Assembly (NCBI GenBank): GCA_020832185.1
Contig: JAFIFE010000011.1
Coordinates: 186,001-250,000 of the forward strand
Direction of reading: 5' to 3'
Length of the DNA stretch: 64,000 bases
From: Alkalibacterium sp.
GTDB lineage: Bacteria > Bacillota > Bacilli > Lactobacillales > Carnobacteriaceae_A
Position numbers and translations under genes: made by a program. Below are positions 35,262 through 43,534 of this stretch, in pieces. The first letter of the stretch is position 1; every line of letters begins with the position of its first letter. The notes beneath the pieces are model-generated. The model saw only the letters and a program-made list of their open reading frames with translations. It had not been told where the DNA came from and ran no database searches.

Positions 35262-35289
35262 ATCATATCATGTTTCATTAATATGTCAA
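35262..35289 (-). promoter_or_regulatory. Promoter of the two-domain lipoprotein gene
   Basis: Consensus TTGACA (35284-35289) and TATGAT (35262-35267) are 16 bp apart on the minus strand; AGGAGGAA precedes the start codon. Confidence 0.75.
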
Positions 35290-35329
35290 TTATAATTTGA
35301 GAAGAACTTTCTAATGTTGTGAAAACAAA

Positions 35330-35367
35330 AATAAAAAAACGCTATATAATGGCTTATACAGCGTTTT
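35330..35367 (-). terminator. Terminator of the gpx transcript
   Basis: On the minus strand AACGCT pairs with AGCGTT with an imperfect inner stem, followed by seven T. Between it and the gpx stop lies a second small repeat GTGAT/ATCAC (35375-35388). Confidence 0.7.
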
Positions 35368-35432
35368 ATCTATTGTGATTTTTATCACTTTTTTTGTTTT
35401 TTTATTACTTTTGTTACGTTAAATATTTTGTA

Positions 35433-35906
35433 TTAATTATCACCAAGACAGTGTATCAGCTCTTTTTCAATTTTATCTGGTGTGGTCACTGGTGCAAAAC
35501 GGATGACTGATTCATCTTCAGGATTAATCAGAAACTTTGTAAAATTCCATTTAACTGATTTTCCTCCTGTTTCTCTCTTGAGGTGCTGGAATAGAGGATG
35601 AGCCCCAGAGCCATTGACTTTGATTTTTTCAAATAATGGAAACGTCACATTGAAATTCATTGAACAAAATTGTTTTATTCCCTCACTGTTTAAAGGCTCC
35701 TGGCCCATAAACTGGTCACAGGGAAACCCTAAAACAATTAATCCTTTATCTTTGTATTTTTTATATAGGTATTCGAGGCCTTCCAGCTGATTGACTAACC
35801 CACATTTACTTGCGGTGTTGACAATAAGGAGCCAGTTATCTTTATACTCTGATAAATCTGTCGCATTCCCATCAATGGTGATGACTTCTGTTTCATACAT
35901 TGACAT
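35433..35906 (-). CDS. Glutathione peroxidase family thiol peroxidase
   Basis: A 157-residue cytoplasmic peroxidase of the GPx/BsaA family that reduces hydrogen or organic peroxides. The peroxidatic Cys is Cys35 (NTASKCGL); the Gln and Trp partners are in GFPCDQF and KWNFTKFL. Bacterial members of this type usually use thioredoxin rather than glutathione, and trxA is in the same window. It follows the P-type ATPase gene by 20 bases, so the two probably form an operon. Confidence 0.93.
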   Translation of the reverse strand: MSMYETEVITIDGNATDLSEYKDNWLLIVNTASKCGLVNQLEGLEYLYKKYKDKGLIVLGFPCDQFMGQEPLNSEGIKQFCSMNFNVTFPLFEKIKVNGSGAHPLFQHLKRETGGKSVKWNFTKFLINPEDESVIRFAPVTTPDKIEKELIHCLGDN

Positions 35907-35926
35907 TTTCTGTTCCTCTTTTCATA

Positions 35927-37807
35927 TTAAATTATTTTTAAAGGTTTAAGTAACCTTAATCCATTCAAGATGACTAAGATCGTGCTTCCCTCATGTCCAA
36001 TCACCCCTAAAGGCAGGTTGATCAACTGCAGCACGTTAACTGTAATCAGGAAAAGGATAACGCTGATTGAGAACACAACATTCTGAAGAATGATTTTGTT
36101 CAACCGTTTAGACAGCTGATGACTGTACGGCAATTGCCCCAGATCGTTTTTGACCAGCACGACATCTGCCGATTCCATTGCCAAGTCCGTTCCTGCCCCC
36201 ATTGCAATACCAATAGACGCATTCGCCAGCGCTGGTGCATCATTGATGCCATCGCCTACCATAACAATCGTGCCATACTTTTCTTTCAATTCCAGAATCA
36301 GTTTTGCTTTTTTATCTGGAAGGCAGTTGGCTTTTACTTCATCGACTCCTATCATTGAACCGATCGACTGACCTGTAGCCTCATTATCACCTGTGATCAT
36401 GATCGTATAAATCCCCTGAGCTTTGAAATAGTCAACCACTTCTTTTGCTCCCGGCGCAGGAATATCCTGAAGGGCTACAAATCCTCTTAGTGCTCCATTT
36501 AATGAAATATAGAGCACGGTTTTTCCTTCTTTTTGCTTTTCAAGCGCCTCTGCTGCAAGCCTATCGGACTCATCTCTCACGACAAATTCTTTTTTGCCGA
36601 TTTTCCAATGATCCGCCCCACTGAAGCCTTCCAAACCATTTCCTTCGACCTCATTAATAGAAGACAGTAAATCAGCCTCTTCAAAAGCGACCGATTGATA
36701 ATACTCTACAACAGCTCGAGCAAGGGGGTGAGAGGATGCCCTTTCCATCTGAACAACAGCTGCCTTAATCTTTCCTTCATCACCTTTTGAATCAAATCTT
36801 TCGTACGTGACTTTTGGTCGGCCTTCGGTCAATGTTCCTGTCTTGTCAAAAGCTATCGCATTCACTGTACTGAAATTCTCGAGAAAGGAGCCCCCTTTAT
36901 ATAAGACTCCTTTTTTGGCGCCATTGGAGATAGCTGATAACGTGGCCGGACTGGCTGATGCCATTAAAGCACACGGAGAAGCCACCGTTAGCAGGACCAT
37001 TCCTCTATAAAAGCTTTCATTAAAGCCCCAGTTTAATCCATACTGAAAAAAGAGAATCATTACCGGAACAAAGATCAGAACGATTTTGACATATTTAGTC
37101 TCGATCGAATGGATCAAAGTTGCTGTTTTAGATGGTGTGCCTTGAGCTTCGTCTACAAGACGGATGATTTTAGCAAATAATGTGTCCCCATAATCAGTCG
37201 ATACTTCCATTGTAATAGCATTGGTGACATTTAATGTCCCTCCGATGACTTCACTGCCTTTCGACTTGTTGACGGGAATCGATTCTCCGGATATCGCTGA
37301 CTCATCAATCAAAGCATAGTCACTTAGCAGGATGCCATCGATTGGGATAGCGGATCCTTTTGGAACCATCACTGTATCATGAATGGATAATTGTTCCGTA
37401 CTCACTTCTTCGGTCGATCCATCTTCCTTTACCCTTAAGGCTGTATCAGGAGTCAGCTGCATCAAACTTGAAATTGCATCGGTACTTTTATTAGTCGTAT
37501 ACACTTCAAGTGACCCACTGAGTGAAAAAATAAAGATTAAAAGTGCTCCCTCCAGCCAGTACCCGATAACAGAGGCCCCTATGGCTGCTAATATCATCAG
37601 AATATCCACATTTAATGTTTTGTCCTTCACCAGTTCCGTAATGCCTTCTTTTCCCTGGTAATACCCCCCAATTAAAAAGGAGACTAAAAAGACAAGCGCA
37701 TCGACAGGCGCAAGATCCCAATACATAAATAACCCGCCGATCATTATTAGACCCCCACTAATAATAGTGAGCATCATAGGTTTATTGTTTTTTAATAAAG
37801 CTGACAT
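35927..37807 (-). CDS. P1B-type metal ATPase (ZosA/CadA-like)
   Basis: A 626-residue membrane ATPase for divalent metal. It lacks an N-terminal HMA domain and starts directly with transmembrane helices. Motifs: SPCALMAS in the transport helix, phosphorylation site DKTGTLTEG, HP motif SSHPLARA, and GDGINDAPAL. The SPC motif and no HMA resemble B. subtilis ZosA, which is tied to Zn uptake and peroxide resistance; Cd, Zn or Co export is also possible. Cotranscription with a peroxidase supports an oxidative-stress link. A Fur-family-like box lies upstream. Confidence 0.92.
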   Translation of the reverse strand: MSALLKNNKPMMLTIISGGLIMIGGLFMYWDLAPVDALVFLVSFLIGGYYQGKEGITELVKDKTLNVDILMILAAIGASVIGYWLEGALLIFIFSLSGSLEVYTTNKSTDAISSLMQLTPDTALRVKEDGSTEEVSTEQLSIHDTVMVPKGSAIPIDGILLSDYALIDESAISGESIPVNKSKGSEVIGGTLNVTNAITMEVSTDYGDTLFAKIIRLVDEAQGTPSKTATLIHSIETKYVKIVLIFVPVMILFFQYGLNWGFNESFYRGMVLLTVASPCALMASASPATLSAISNGAKKGVLYKGGSFLENFSTVNAIAFDKTGTLTEGRPKVTYERFDSKGDEGKIKAAVVQMERASSHPLARAVVEYYQSVAFEEADLLSSINEVEGNGLEGFSGADHWKIGKKEFVVRDESDRLAAEALEKQKEGKTVLYISLNGALRGFVALQDIPAPGAKEVVDYFKAQGIYTIMITGDNEATGQSIGSMIGVDEVKANCLPDKKAKLILELKEKYGTIVMVGDGINDAPALANASIGIAMGAGTDLAMESADVVLVKNDLGQLPYSHQLSKRLNKIILQNVVFSISVILFLITVNVLQLINLPLGVIGHEGSTILVILNGLRLLKPLKII

Positions 37808-37886
37808 CTCTATATCACCCTATCTGTTTAACTTCTACCCTAAAGATAGCACAGTCTCGACTTATAAAATAGAAAAGAGAGTCAAA

Positions 37887-37907
37887 TGAGAATGATAGTA
37901 TTTCTCA
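37887..37907. promoter_or_regulatory. Fur-family-like box before the P-type ATPase gene
   Basis: TGAGAA-N9-TTCTCA; the 19 bases 37888-37906 match 14 of 19 positions of the classical Fur box. Fur, PerR or Zur could bind such a site. A -35-like TTGACT lies just downstream on the minus strand. Confidence 0.4.
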
Positions 37908-37931
37908 CTATCCATAATTAAGACAATAAGC

Positions 37932-37971
37932 AAAAAAGACGGTCATTCTTTAAAGAGTAATGAGCCGTCTT
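37932..37971 (-). terminator. Terminator of the dioxygenase gene
   Basis: AAGACGG pairs with CCGTCTT, with an inner CATT/AATG, followed by six T on the minus strand. Confidence 0.8.
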
Positions 37972-37982
37972 CTTATAATCTG

Positions 37983-38843
37983 TTACTTGTCTAAATACCT
38001 GACTATAACTTGAATCCCATTTGGGTCAGTTAATGTGAGAGAGTCTGCTTCAGCATCAATGTCATATCCTCTACTGCTTAACTGGTCAGTCAGTTTTTTT
38101 AATGCTGTTTTGGAAGACAGGTTTATAGAAAACTCACTAAGTCCAAGATCTTCCCGTTCACGTATAGGGAGACCTTTTCCGGCCCATGTATTGATTCCTA
38201 TATGGTGATGGTATGATCCCCCTGCAAGAAAACGCGCCTGTGTGCCATAGGTGTATTTCAAGCTCAATCCAAGTGTTTCTCTATAAAAGGCCTCTGTCTC
38301 ATCCAGATCACTGACAGATAGATGCATGTGGCCAATTACAGTCCCTTCAGGAAGTCTGCCCGTGGGCTCTTCATCTCTGCTTTGTAACACACCCTCTGCA
38401 TCCATTTCTTCTGTAACTCCCGGAATCGTTCCATCCTCATTTATTGTCCATTCATCCCTAGGTTTGTCGCGGTAAATTTCTATCCCGTTACCTTCAGGAT
38501 CCTGCAAATAAATGGCTTCGCTGTAACCATGATCGGACGCCCCACCAATCGGTACGTCTTTGTTTAAAAGTGAAAACACACAGTTGCCTAAATCTCTTCT
38601 TGTCGGCAGAAGAAATGCTGTGTGAAACAGCCCCGCTTTTAAACTCCCTGTCTCTTGTGTGGCCACTTTTTTTAGGACTATCAAGACAGTCCCCGTTTCT
38701 TTTATCCCCAGGTCAACCTGCAGTTCATCTTCTTTTAAAATAGCCAGTCCTATTTTTTCAGCGTAATACTCTTTCATTTGGTCTAAATGACTGACATTCA
38801 GTTGTGCGTACCCACAAGCCATCTCGTTATCTATCTTAAACAT
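37983..38843 (-). CDS. VOC family protein, catechol 2,3-dioxygenase-like (CatE-like)
   Basis: A 286-residue protein with two vicinal-oxygen-chelate modules (about 10-130 and 165-285). Metal ligands appear in the expected places: HLDQ/QLNVSHL and HTAFLL, GNGIEIYRD in the first half; HMHLSVSDL and HHHIGINTWAG with GIQVIV in the second. It resembles B. subtilis CatE, which opens catechol rings and is controlled by DUF24 repressors. Here a TTACT-N7-AGTAA repeat overlaps the promoter. Ring cleavage of catechols is the best guess; the exact substrate is unproven. Confidence 0.88.
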   Translation of the reverse strand: MFKIDNEMACGYAQLNVSHLDQMKEYYAEKIGLAILKEDELQVDLGIKETGTVLIVLKKVATQETGSLKAGLFHTAFLLPTRRDLGNCVFSLLNKDVPIGGASDHGYSEAIYLQDPEGNGIEIYRDKPRDEWTINEDGTIPGVTEEMDAEGVLQSRDEEPTGRLPEGTVIGHMHLSVSDLDETEAFYRETLGLSLKYTYGTQARFLAGGSYHHHIGINTWAGKGLPIREREDLGLSEFSINLSSKTALKKLTDQLSSRGYDIDAEADSLTLTDPNGIQVIVRYLDK

Positions 38844-38866
38844 CTATACACTCCTCACTCATTTAC

Positions 38867-38905
38867 TTACTTTTTAATAGTAACATGGATTCTATATAAA
38901 GTCAG
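38867..38905 (-). promoter_or_regulatory. Promoter of the dioxygenase gene with overlapping operator
   Basis: CTGACT (38900-38905) and TACTAT (38877-38882) are 17 bp apart with an extended TG. The inverted repeat TTACT-N7-AGTAA (38867-38883) covers the -10, and has the same arms and spacing as the repeat before trxA. Confidence 0.55.
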
Positions 38906-39381
38906 CCTGATTTTTTCCTCAGCAAATGAACGATTTTACCTAAACGTATCCGATTATACCGCTGAATGATGATGAACGGCACATTGACTGCGAGTGCATA
39001 CACTATCATGAGGTGTCCTGCCCAGAGTGGGTTCCACAAATAAAATAAAGGGGCTGGAAAAAGCAGTAAGACATGGGTCAGCTCTGCTCGTTTGGTTTCT
39101 TTGATGAACACTTCAAGTGAATCTATCTGTGCTTCAGGAAGTTTCTTTTTTTTGTACCCTGTGTTAAATAGAGAAGCCCCGTCCGGCAGTATATCCTTCC
39201 ATTTATGGACCTTAAAGGTCTGACGCCACAGCTTACCCTCTTTCTCGAAAGGTCTTTTTATAAATAAGCGGTTCAGCTGATGTGACTCATCAAACCAGCT
39301 ATAGGGCAGCTTTAATAATCCAAGTGATATACTTAGATGGAAGAAAAGCCATATGAATATATTAAGCATTACAAGTCTCAC
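38902..39381 (-). CDS. crtO: Glycosyl-4,4'-diaponeurosporenoate acyltransferase
   Basis: A 159-residue membrane protein like staphylococcal CrtO (165 residues), which adds a fatty acyl chain to the glucosylated carotenoid in the last step of staphyloxanthin-type synthesis. Family text is NRLFIKRPFEKEGKLW and WKDILPDG; hydrophobic segments lie at both ends. The GTG start at 39381 is 6 bases after GAGGTG; earlier starts run into crtQ and are rejected. It ends the crtM-crtP-crtQ-crtO order. Confidence 0.9.
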   Translation of the reverse strand: MRLVMLNIFIWLFFHLSISLGLLKLPYSWFDESHQLNRLFIKRPFEKEGKLWRQTFKVHKWKDILPDGASLFNTGYKKKKLPEAQIDSLEVFIKETKRAELTHVLLLFPAPLFYLWNPLWAGHLMIVYALAVNVPFIIIQRYNRIRLGKIVHLLRKKSG

Positions 39382-39395
39382 TTCTTTCACCTCAT

Positions 39396-40508
39396 CTAAG
39401 TCTTGATTTCTCTGTCTCTCCATTTCACTTTTTTCAGGAAATTTACCTGGATGACAGCCCAGGCATACAGCACCAAAAAGGCAGTAATAGATATGACGGG
39501 TATAATCATAGTCCAGACAGGGAAACTCCCCACCTTATTCATCAGCCACCTGAACTGTACACAGTACCCAGCATACACAGCCAAAGCAATGAAAAAGACT
39601 TCAGGTTCAAAGGGAACTGCGGATCGGATGAGAAGAATGGCTGTGAGAAAACTGCCTGTTATCCACAAACCGATGCTGATATGCACCAGCAAGTGGGTCC
39701 CTTTAGCCCCATGAATCAGACTTTTCGTCCAGCCGTTGACTAATTGTCTAACCCCTTCCGGGAACATTCTGAAATGGATCGAACCCTGGCCGCCATATAC
39801 GTTTACTGGCCACTTTTTCTTTTTGTAAAGCTTAGCTAATTCAATATCATCCATATGGCTGTCCAGAATGGCGTAATGCCCTCCCGTTTGCATGTATTGT
39901 TTTCGGGTAGTTAGTAAAAAGGGACCAAATGCTCCTCTATGAGGGAGCTTATCTCTAAATAGACTGAATCGGTTAAGACCGGCCATGACCATGACATTCA
40001 AAACGACTGAAAGGGTTTCATAGAATTGTTTTATTTCATGGTAAGGCTGAATCGAAAGCAGCCCGTTTTCTTTATTAGTCACAAAAACAGAAGCAATCGC
40101 TCGTAACGCATCATTATGTACAAAGTAAGTATCTGAATCAAGAAACACCAGCCAGTCCCCTTTTGCTGCCTGAGCACCTAACCAGCAAGCAGCTGACTTT
40201 CCCTTAGGTGTAACGGAATGGGACTTAGTAGACAAAACGGTTGCCTTAAATTGTTCAGCAATTTGCACCGTCCGGTCTGACGAATCATCGTCTACAACGA
40301 TAACCTCCAATGGACGGAGAGTCTGCTCGTGTATGGATGCCAGCAGCAGAGGCAAGGATTGTTCTTCATTACGTGCGGGGATGATAATGGAAACGGAAGC
40401 CGTCTTCTGATTCACATTGGTTCTTGGAATGATGGGGATTTTCCACAAAAAGAAAAAACCACTAATCAGACCGAGAAAAAGGAATAAGCCGATTATAAAC
40501 CAGACCAT
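39396..40508 (-). CDS. crtQ: 4,4'-diaponeurosporenoate glycosyltransferase
   Basis: A 370-residue family 2 glycosyltransferase of CrtQ type, which joins glucose to the carotenoid carboxylate. An N-terminal membrane helix is followed by SIIIPARNEEQSLP and VIVVDDDSSDRT (nucleotide-sugar binding), FLDSDTYF (metal-binding DXD) and a GGHYAILDSHMDDIEL segment, then C-terminal membrane helices. ATG behind GGATGAG. It sits between crtP and crtO and completes a staphyloxanthin-like tail pathway. Confidence 0.92.
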   Translation of the reverse strand: MVWFIIGLFLFLGLISGFFFLWKIPIIPRTNVNQKTASVSIIIPARNEEQSLPLLLASIHEQTLRPLEVIVVDDDSSDRTVQIAEQFKATVLSTKSHSVTPKGKSAACWLGAQAAKGDWLVFLDSDTYFVHNDALRAIASVFVTNKENGLLSIQPYHEIKQFYETLSVVLNVMVMAGLNRFSLFRDKLPHRGAFGPFLLTTRKQYMQTGGHYAILDSHMDDIELAKLYKKKKWPVNVYGGQGSIHFRMFPEGVRQLVNGWTKSLIHGAKGTHLLVHISIGLWITGSFLTAILLIRSAVPFEPEVFFIALAVYAGYCVQFRWLMNKVGSFPVWTMIIPVISITAFLVLYAWAVIQVNFLKKVKWRDREIKT

Positions 40509-40544
40509 CTGACACTCATCCTTTCCTTCACTCTTTTAATGGTT

Positions 40545-42050
40545 TTATTTGTCTTCATTAACAATGATATCTGTGACCTGCAGCCCACTTAATGTCACCA
40601 TAGGCATGCCGCCACCTGGGTTGACAGATCCTCCAACAAAATAAAGATTGCTGAACTGATCACTTTTTTTGGGAAACTTAAATCCTTTGTTCTTTTTGCG
40701 ATCTGAGACCACACCGTAAATCGCACCATGCGTCGAATAATAGGTTTCTTCAATATCAACAGGTGTCCACTGATCCTCGACCACAATGTGCTTTCTCAAA
40801 TCGGTCAGTCCCATGTTTTCCAGTTTTATAAGGACACGTTCTCTAAGAGCGGCGTAATCTTCATCAGTGAATGGTTTATCTTGTATATAGGGAATATGGG
40901 GAAGGATCTTGATGTTCTCATGACCTTCCGGAGCCTGTGTCTTATCTGTTTTATTGCTGTTCACTAAATAAATCGTAGGATCCTCCGGCAGTTCTTTTTG
41001 ATTGAATACCGTTTTATAATTGCTGTTTGAGTCTCCTGAAAAGAAAAAGTTATGGTGTGCCAACTGTGGGTACAGTTTATTCACTCCCAGATGCAGCACT
41101 AAGCCTGAAGCAGCCGGTTCGAAAGTCTGTTCAAGCTTTTTAGTATAAGCGGCATCCAGCTTAAGCAAACGGTCATACGTTGGAATGACTTCCATATTTG
41201 AGACAACGCGGTCAGCAGGGACTCTTTCTCCCGACTCCAGAACCACACCTGTGACCTCTTTGCCCACAGACGTTTCAATAGAGATCACTTCTGTTCCGGT
41301 GTGGAGACTGACCCCTTCTTCTTCTGCCAGCTTGACCAGTCCTTCTGCCAGCTTGTGCATGCCTCCATCGACATACCATAGACCCATGTGACTTTGAACG
41401 TAAGCCAGAACATTCAGTATAGCTGGAGCATTCTCAGCAGAGGACCCCACATATTTAATATAGTACTTCAGCATATCTCTTAAATACGGATTAGACACCC
41501 GTTTTTCAATGCCTTGAGACATCGTGTGAAAGTAATCAAAATCTTTAAGTGCTGAAAAGAGGCCGTGATGATCAATGATTGCCTTTAAATCATCCAGTCC
41601 TTTCTCAAAATACCCTTCGTTAGTTGCCTCGTACAGTTTTTTTGTATACGTTAAGTACTGTCTGTATTCCTGTAAATCCTTATCACTCAAACTTGGGTTT
41701 TTCTCTTTCATCTCATCAAGATCATTATAGAGATCTACATGTGTTCCATCAGTAAAAAATGAACGCCATTCAAACTGTAGCTGTTTAATTGAGACATAAT
41801 CACTCATGTGCTTTCCGCTCGCACGAAATAATCTGTCGAATATATGGGGCATCGTAAGGATCGACGGGCCTAAATCAAATCCGAATCCCTCTGTCTCCAA
41901 TCGATTGAGTTTTCCTCCGAGATGATTGTTTTTTTCATAAAGGGATACACTATACCCTTTTTGTGCTAATGATATAGCAGCAGATAATCCACCAAGGCCG
42001 CCGCCAACCACAACAACTGTAGATTGTTCAGTTTCTGATTCTCTATTCAT
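40545..42050 (-). CDS. crtP: Diaponeurosporene oxidase (CrtP/CrtNb)
   Basis: A 501-residue FAD-dependent carotenoid oxidoreductase. The dinucleotide motif [13 protein letters not shown] is N-terminal; text such as [50 protein letters not shown] closely recalls S. aureus CrtP (497 residues), which oxidises the terminal methyl of diaponeurosporene to an aldehyde, rather than the desaturase CrtN. I prefer ATG 42050 (behind TGAGGCAT) to 42065. A desaturase activity cannot be excluded, because no separate crtN is seen nearby. Confidence 0.88.
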   Translation of the reverse strand: MNRESETEQSTVVVVGGGLGGLSAAISLAQKGYSVSLYEKNNHLGGKLNRLETEGFGFDLGPSILTMPHIFDRLFRASGKHMSDYVSIKQLQFEWRSFFTDGTHVDLYNDLDEMKEKNPSLSDKDLQEYRQYLTYTKKLYEATNEGYFEKGLDDLKAIIDHHGLFSALKDFDYFHTMSQGIEKRVSNPYLRDMLKYYIKYVGSSAENAPAILNVLAYVQSHMGLWYVDGGMHKLAEGLVKLAEEEGVSLHTGTEVISIETSVGKEVTGVVLESGERVPADRVVSNMEVIPTYDRLLKLDAAYTKKLEQTFEPAASGLVLHLGVNKLYPQLAHHNFFFSGDSNSNYKTVFNQKELPEDPTIYLVNSNKTDKTQAPEGHENIKILPHIPYIQDKPFTDEDYAALRERVLIKLENMGLTDLRKHIVVEDQWTPVDIEETYYSTHGAIYGVVSDRKKNKGFKFPKKSDQFSNLYFVGGSVNPGGGMPMVTLSGLQVTDIIVNEDK

Positions 42051-42083
42051 TATAATATGCCTCATTCTGAAAATGATTTTGAT

Positions 42084-42980
42084 TTAAAATTTACTTTTGA
42101 CTTCCCTCAGTATACACATTTTTTTTAAAAAGGATGTTTTATTTTTTTTAGAAAAACAGTCATAATTATTTTGACGCACTGCATCTAAAATCCCAGCATA
42201 CACTCGTGAGGATAAAGCTACCGGAAACTGACTGTCTTTATCGAACAGGTGTAGGGCATTAGTAAAATCAAGATACCTCTGCTCTGCCCTAATAGCGATA
42301 CTTTCCCAAATAGCTATGAATTCATCATTTATTGTATCTTTTGCCAGATCATCTACTGAATAATTTAATTTCTTCATCAGTTCAACGGGCAGATAAATAC
42401 GGTTGATTTTTTTATAATCTTCACCGATATCTCTTAAAATATTGGTGAGCTGCATCGCTACACCTAAGGATATTGCGGGTTCGGCCAGTTCTCTGTGATT
42501 TTCAGTCGCAATGATCGGCAACAGCATCAACCCGACAGATCCGGCAACATAATAACTATAATCCTCAACTTCAGCCATTGTACAGGGTTGTTCAAATTTA
42601 TAGTCCATTGCCTGTCCTTCGAGCTGATCGTAAAAAGGCTGAATAGACATGTCGTAACGATTGAATACATCTCTTAATGCCCGCCAGATAGGATGATCCG
42701 CTTCTCTTCCCTCTTCAAAACGGTTTAATTCATTAATCAGAAACGTTAATGCCTGCGCTTGTTCTTCACTTGTTTCAGCTTCGTCGATGCTGTCATCAGC
42801 TAGACGACAAAACGCATAAATCGCATATACAGCTTGTGCTTTTTCTCTCGGCAATTTTGAGAATGCGAAATAAAAGCTTTTAGAATGTTCTTTTATAATA
42901 TCTTCACAGTATAAATAGTCCTGTTGAATACTGGAAGTATCAGTTTTTTCCTTTTCGATATAAGTTCCTCCTCTAGTCAT
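42084..42980 (-). CDS. crtM: Dehydrosqualene synthase
   Basis: A 298-residue trans-isoprenyl diphosphate synthase that condenses two farnesyl diphosphates to dehydrosqualene, the first committed step to C30 carotenoids. Both Asp-rich motifs are present: RLADDSIDEAE and LRDIGEDYK. Length is close to S. aureus CrtM (287). The start is uncertain: the ATG at 42980 has no ribosome binding site, while AGAGGAGG lies 8-16 bases downstream, just before an ATC codon. It begins the carotenoid operon. Confidence 0.93.
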   Translation of the reverse strand: MTRGGTYIEKEKTDTSSIQQDYLYCEDIIKEHSKSFYFAFSKLPREKAQAVYAIYAFCRLADDSIDEAETSEEQAQALTFLINELNRFEEGREADHPIWRALRDVFNRYDMSIQPFYDQLEGQAMDYKFEQPCTMAEVEDYSYYVAGSVGLMLLPIIATENHRELAEPAISLGVAMQLTNILRDIGEDYKKINRIYLPVELMKKLNYSVDDLAKDTINDEFIAIWESIAIRAEQRYLDFTNALHLFDKDSQFPVALSSRVYAGILDAVRQNNYDCFSKKNKTSFLKKMCILREVKSKF

Positions 42981-43101
42981 TGAGGTGGTTATGAGAGGGT
43001 GAGCTTATGACACATCTCTATAACGCTTGTCATTTTTAAATGTTTTATCTATAGTAACATATATTTATCTCGAACTACATCTAATATGCAACTGTTGAAA
43101 T

Positions 43102-43136
43102 TAAAGAAGCTGCTCATACGTTATGAGCAACTTCTA
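43102..43136 (-). terminator. Terminator of the 74-residue gene
   Basis: GAAG..TGCTCAT pairs with ATGAGCA..CTTC, a near-perfect 12-pair stem, with a modest T-rich tail on the minus strand. Confidence 0.7.
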
Positions 43137-43155
43137 TAACATTTATTGTATATTT

Positions 43156-43380
43156 TTATAATAAAGTAACGTCTAGATAGCCAAGTTTCCGTGCTTCTTT
43201 GATACGGTTCTGATCTTCTTCAGTAATTTTTAACAGAGCTGGATTTTCGAGTATCATTTCGTAGCCATATTCCTGAACGCCCGATTGTATAATCGCATGG
43301 TCAATCCCTGTTACTATCGCTAAAATTTCAGCCGGTTTCTTGTCTTTCGCTCTTTCATCTGTTACTTCAGTAAATAACAT
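43156..43380 (-). CDS. Small conserved-looking hypothetical protein
   Basis: A 74-residue, acidic, probably soluble protein of unknown family. It is credible as a gene because a strong AAGGAGGAG sits 6 bases before the ATG, an extended -10 promoter (TGTTATACT) lies upstream and a hairpin terminator follows. The middle reads IVTGIDHAIIQSGVQEYGYEMI and the C-terminal third is helical and charged. No signal peptide or membrane segment. A CcpA-like site overlaps its promoter. Confidence 0.75.
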   Translation of the reverse strand: MLFTEVTDERAKDKKPAEILAIVTGIDHAIIQSGVQEYGYEMILENPALLKITEEDQNRIKEARKLGYLDVTLL

Positions 43381-43424
43381 GTCAGCTCCTCCTTCCCAAG
43401 CTCCTTTACCTTTATGTCACCTAA

Positions 43425-43451
43425 AGTATAACATATATGTAAGCGCTTGAA
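43425..43451 (-). promoter_or_regulatory. Promoter with CcpA cre site before the 74-residue gene
   Basis: On the minus strand TGTTATACT gives an extended -10 (43425-43433). TGTAAGCGCTTGAA (43438-43451, plus strand) matches 13 of 14 positions of the cre consensus and covers the spacer to -35 region, a repressing position. Confidence 0.55.
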
Positions 43452-43534
43452 CAGAGAAAAGCCGATCTGGTAATGAATAATTAAACCCTCCGATTGTATT
43501 TGAAGGCACGTGATCCTCTGCTTCCTTTATAAGC

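Noticed and set aside
35373-35390. Second TGTGA..TCAC-like site as another Rex operator.
   Set aside because: It lies in the untranslated tail of the gpx transcript before the terminator, with no promoter nearby; more likely a small hairpin.
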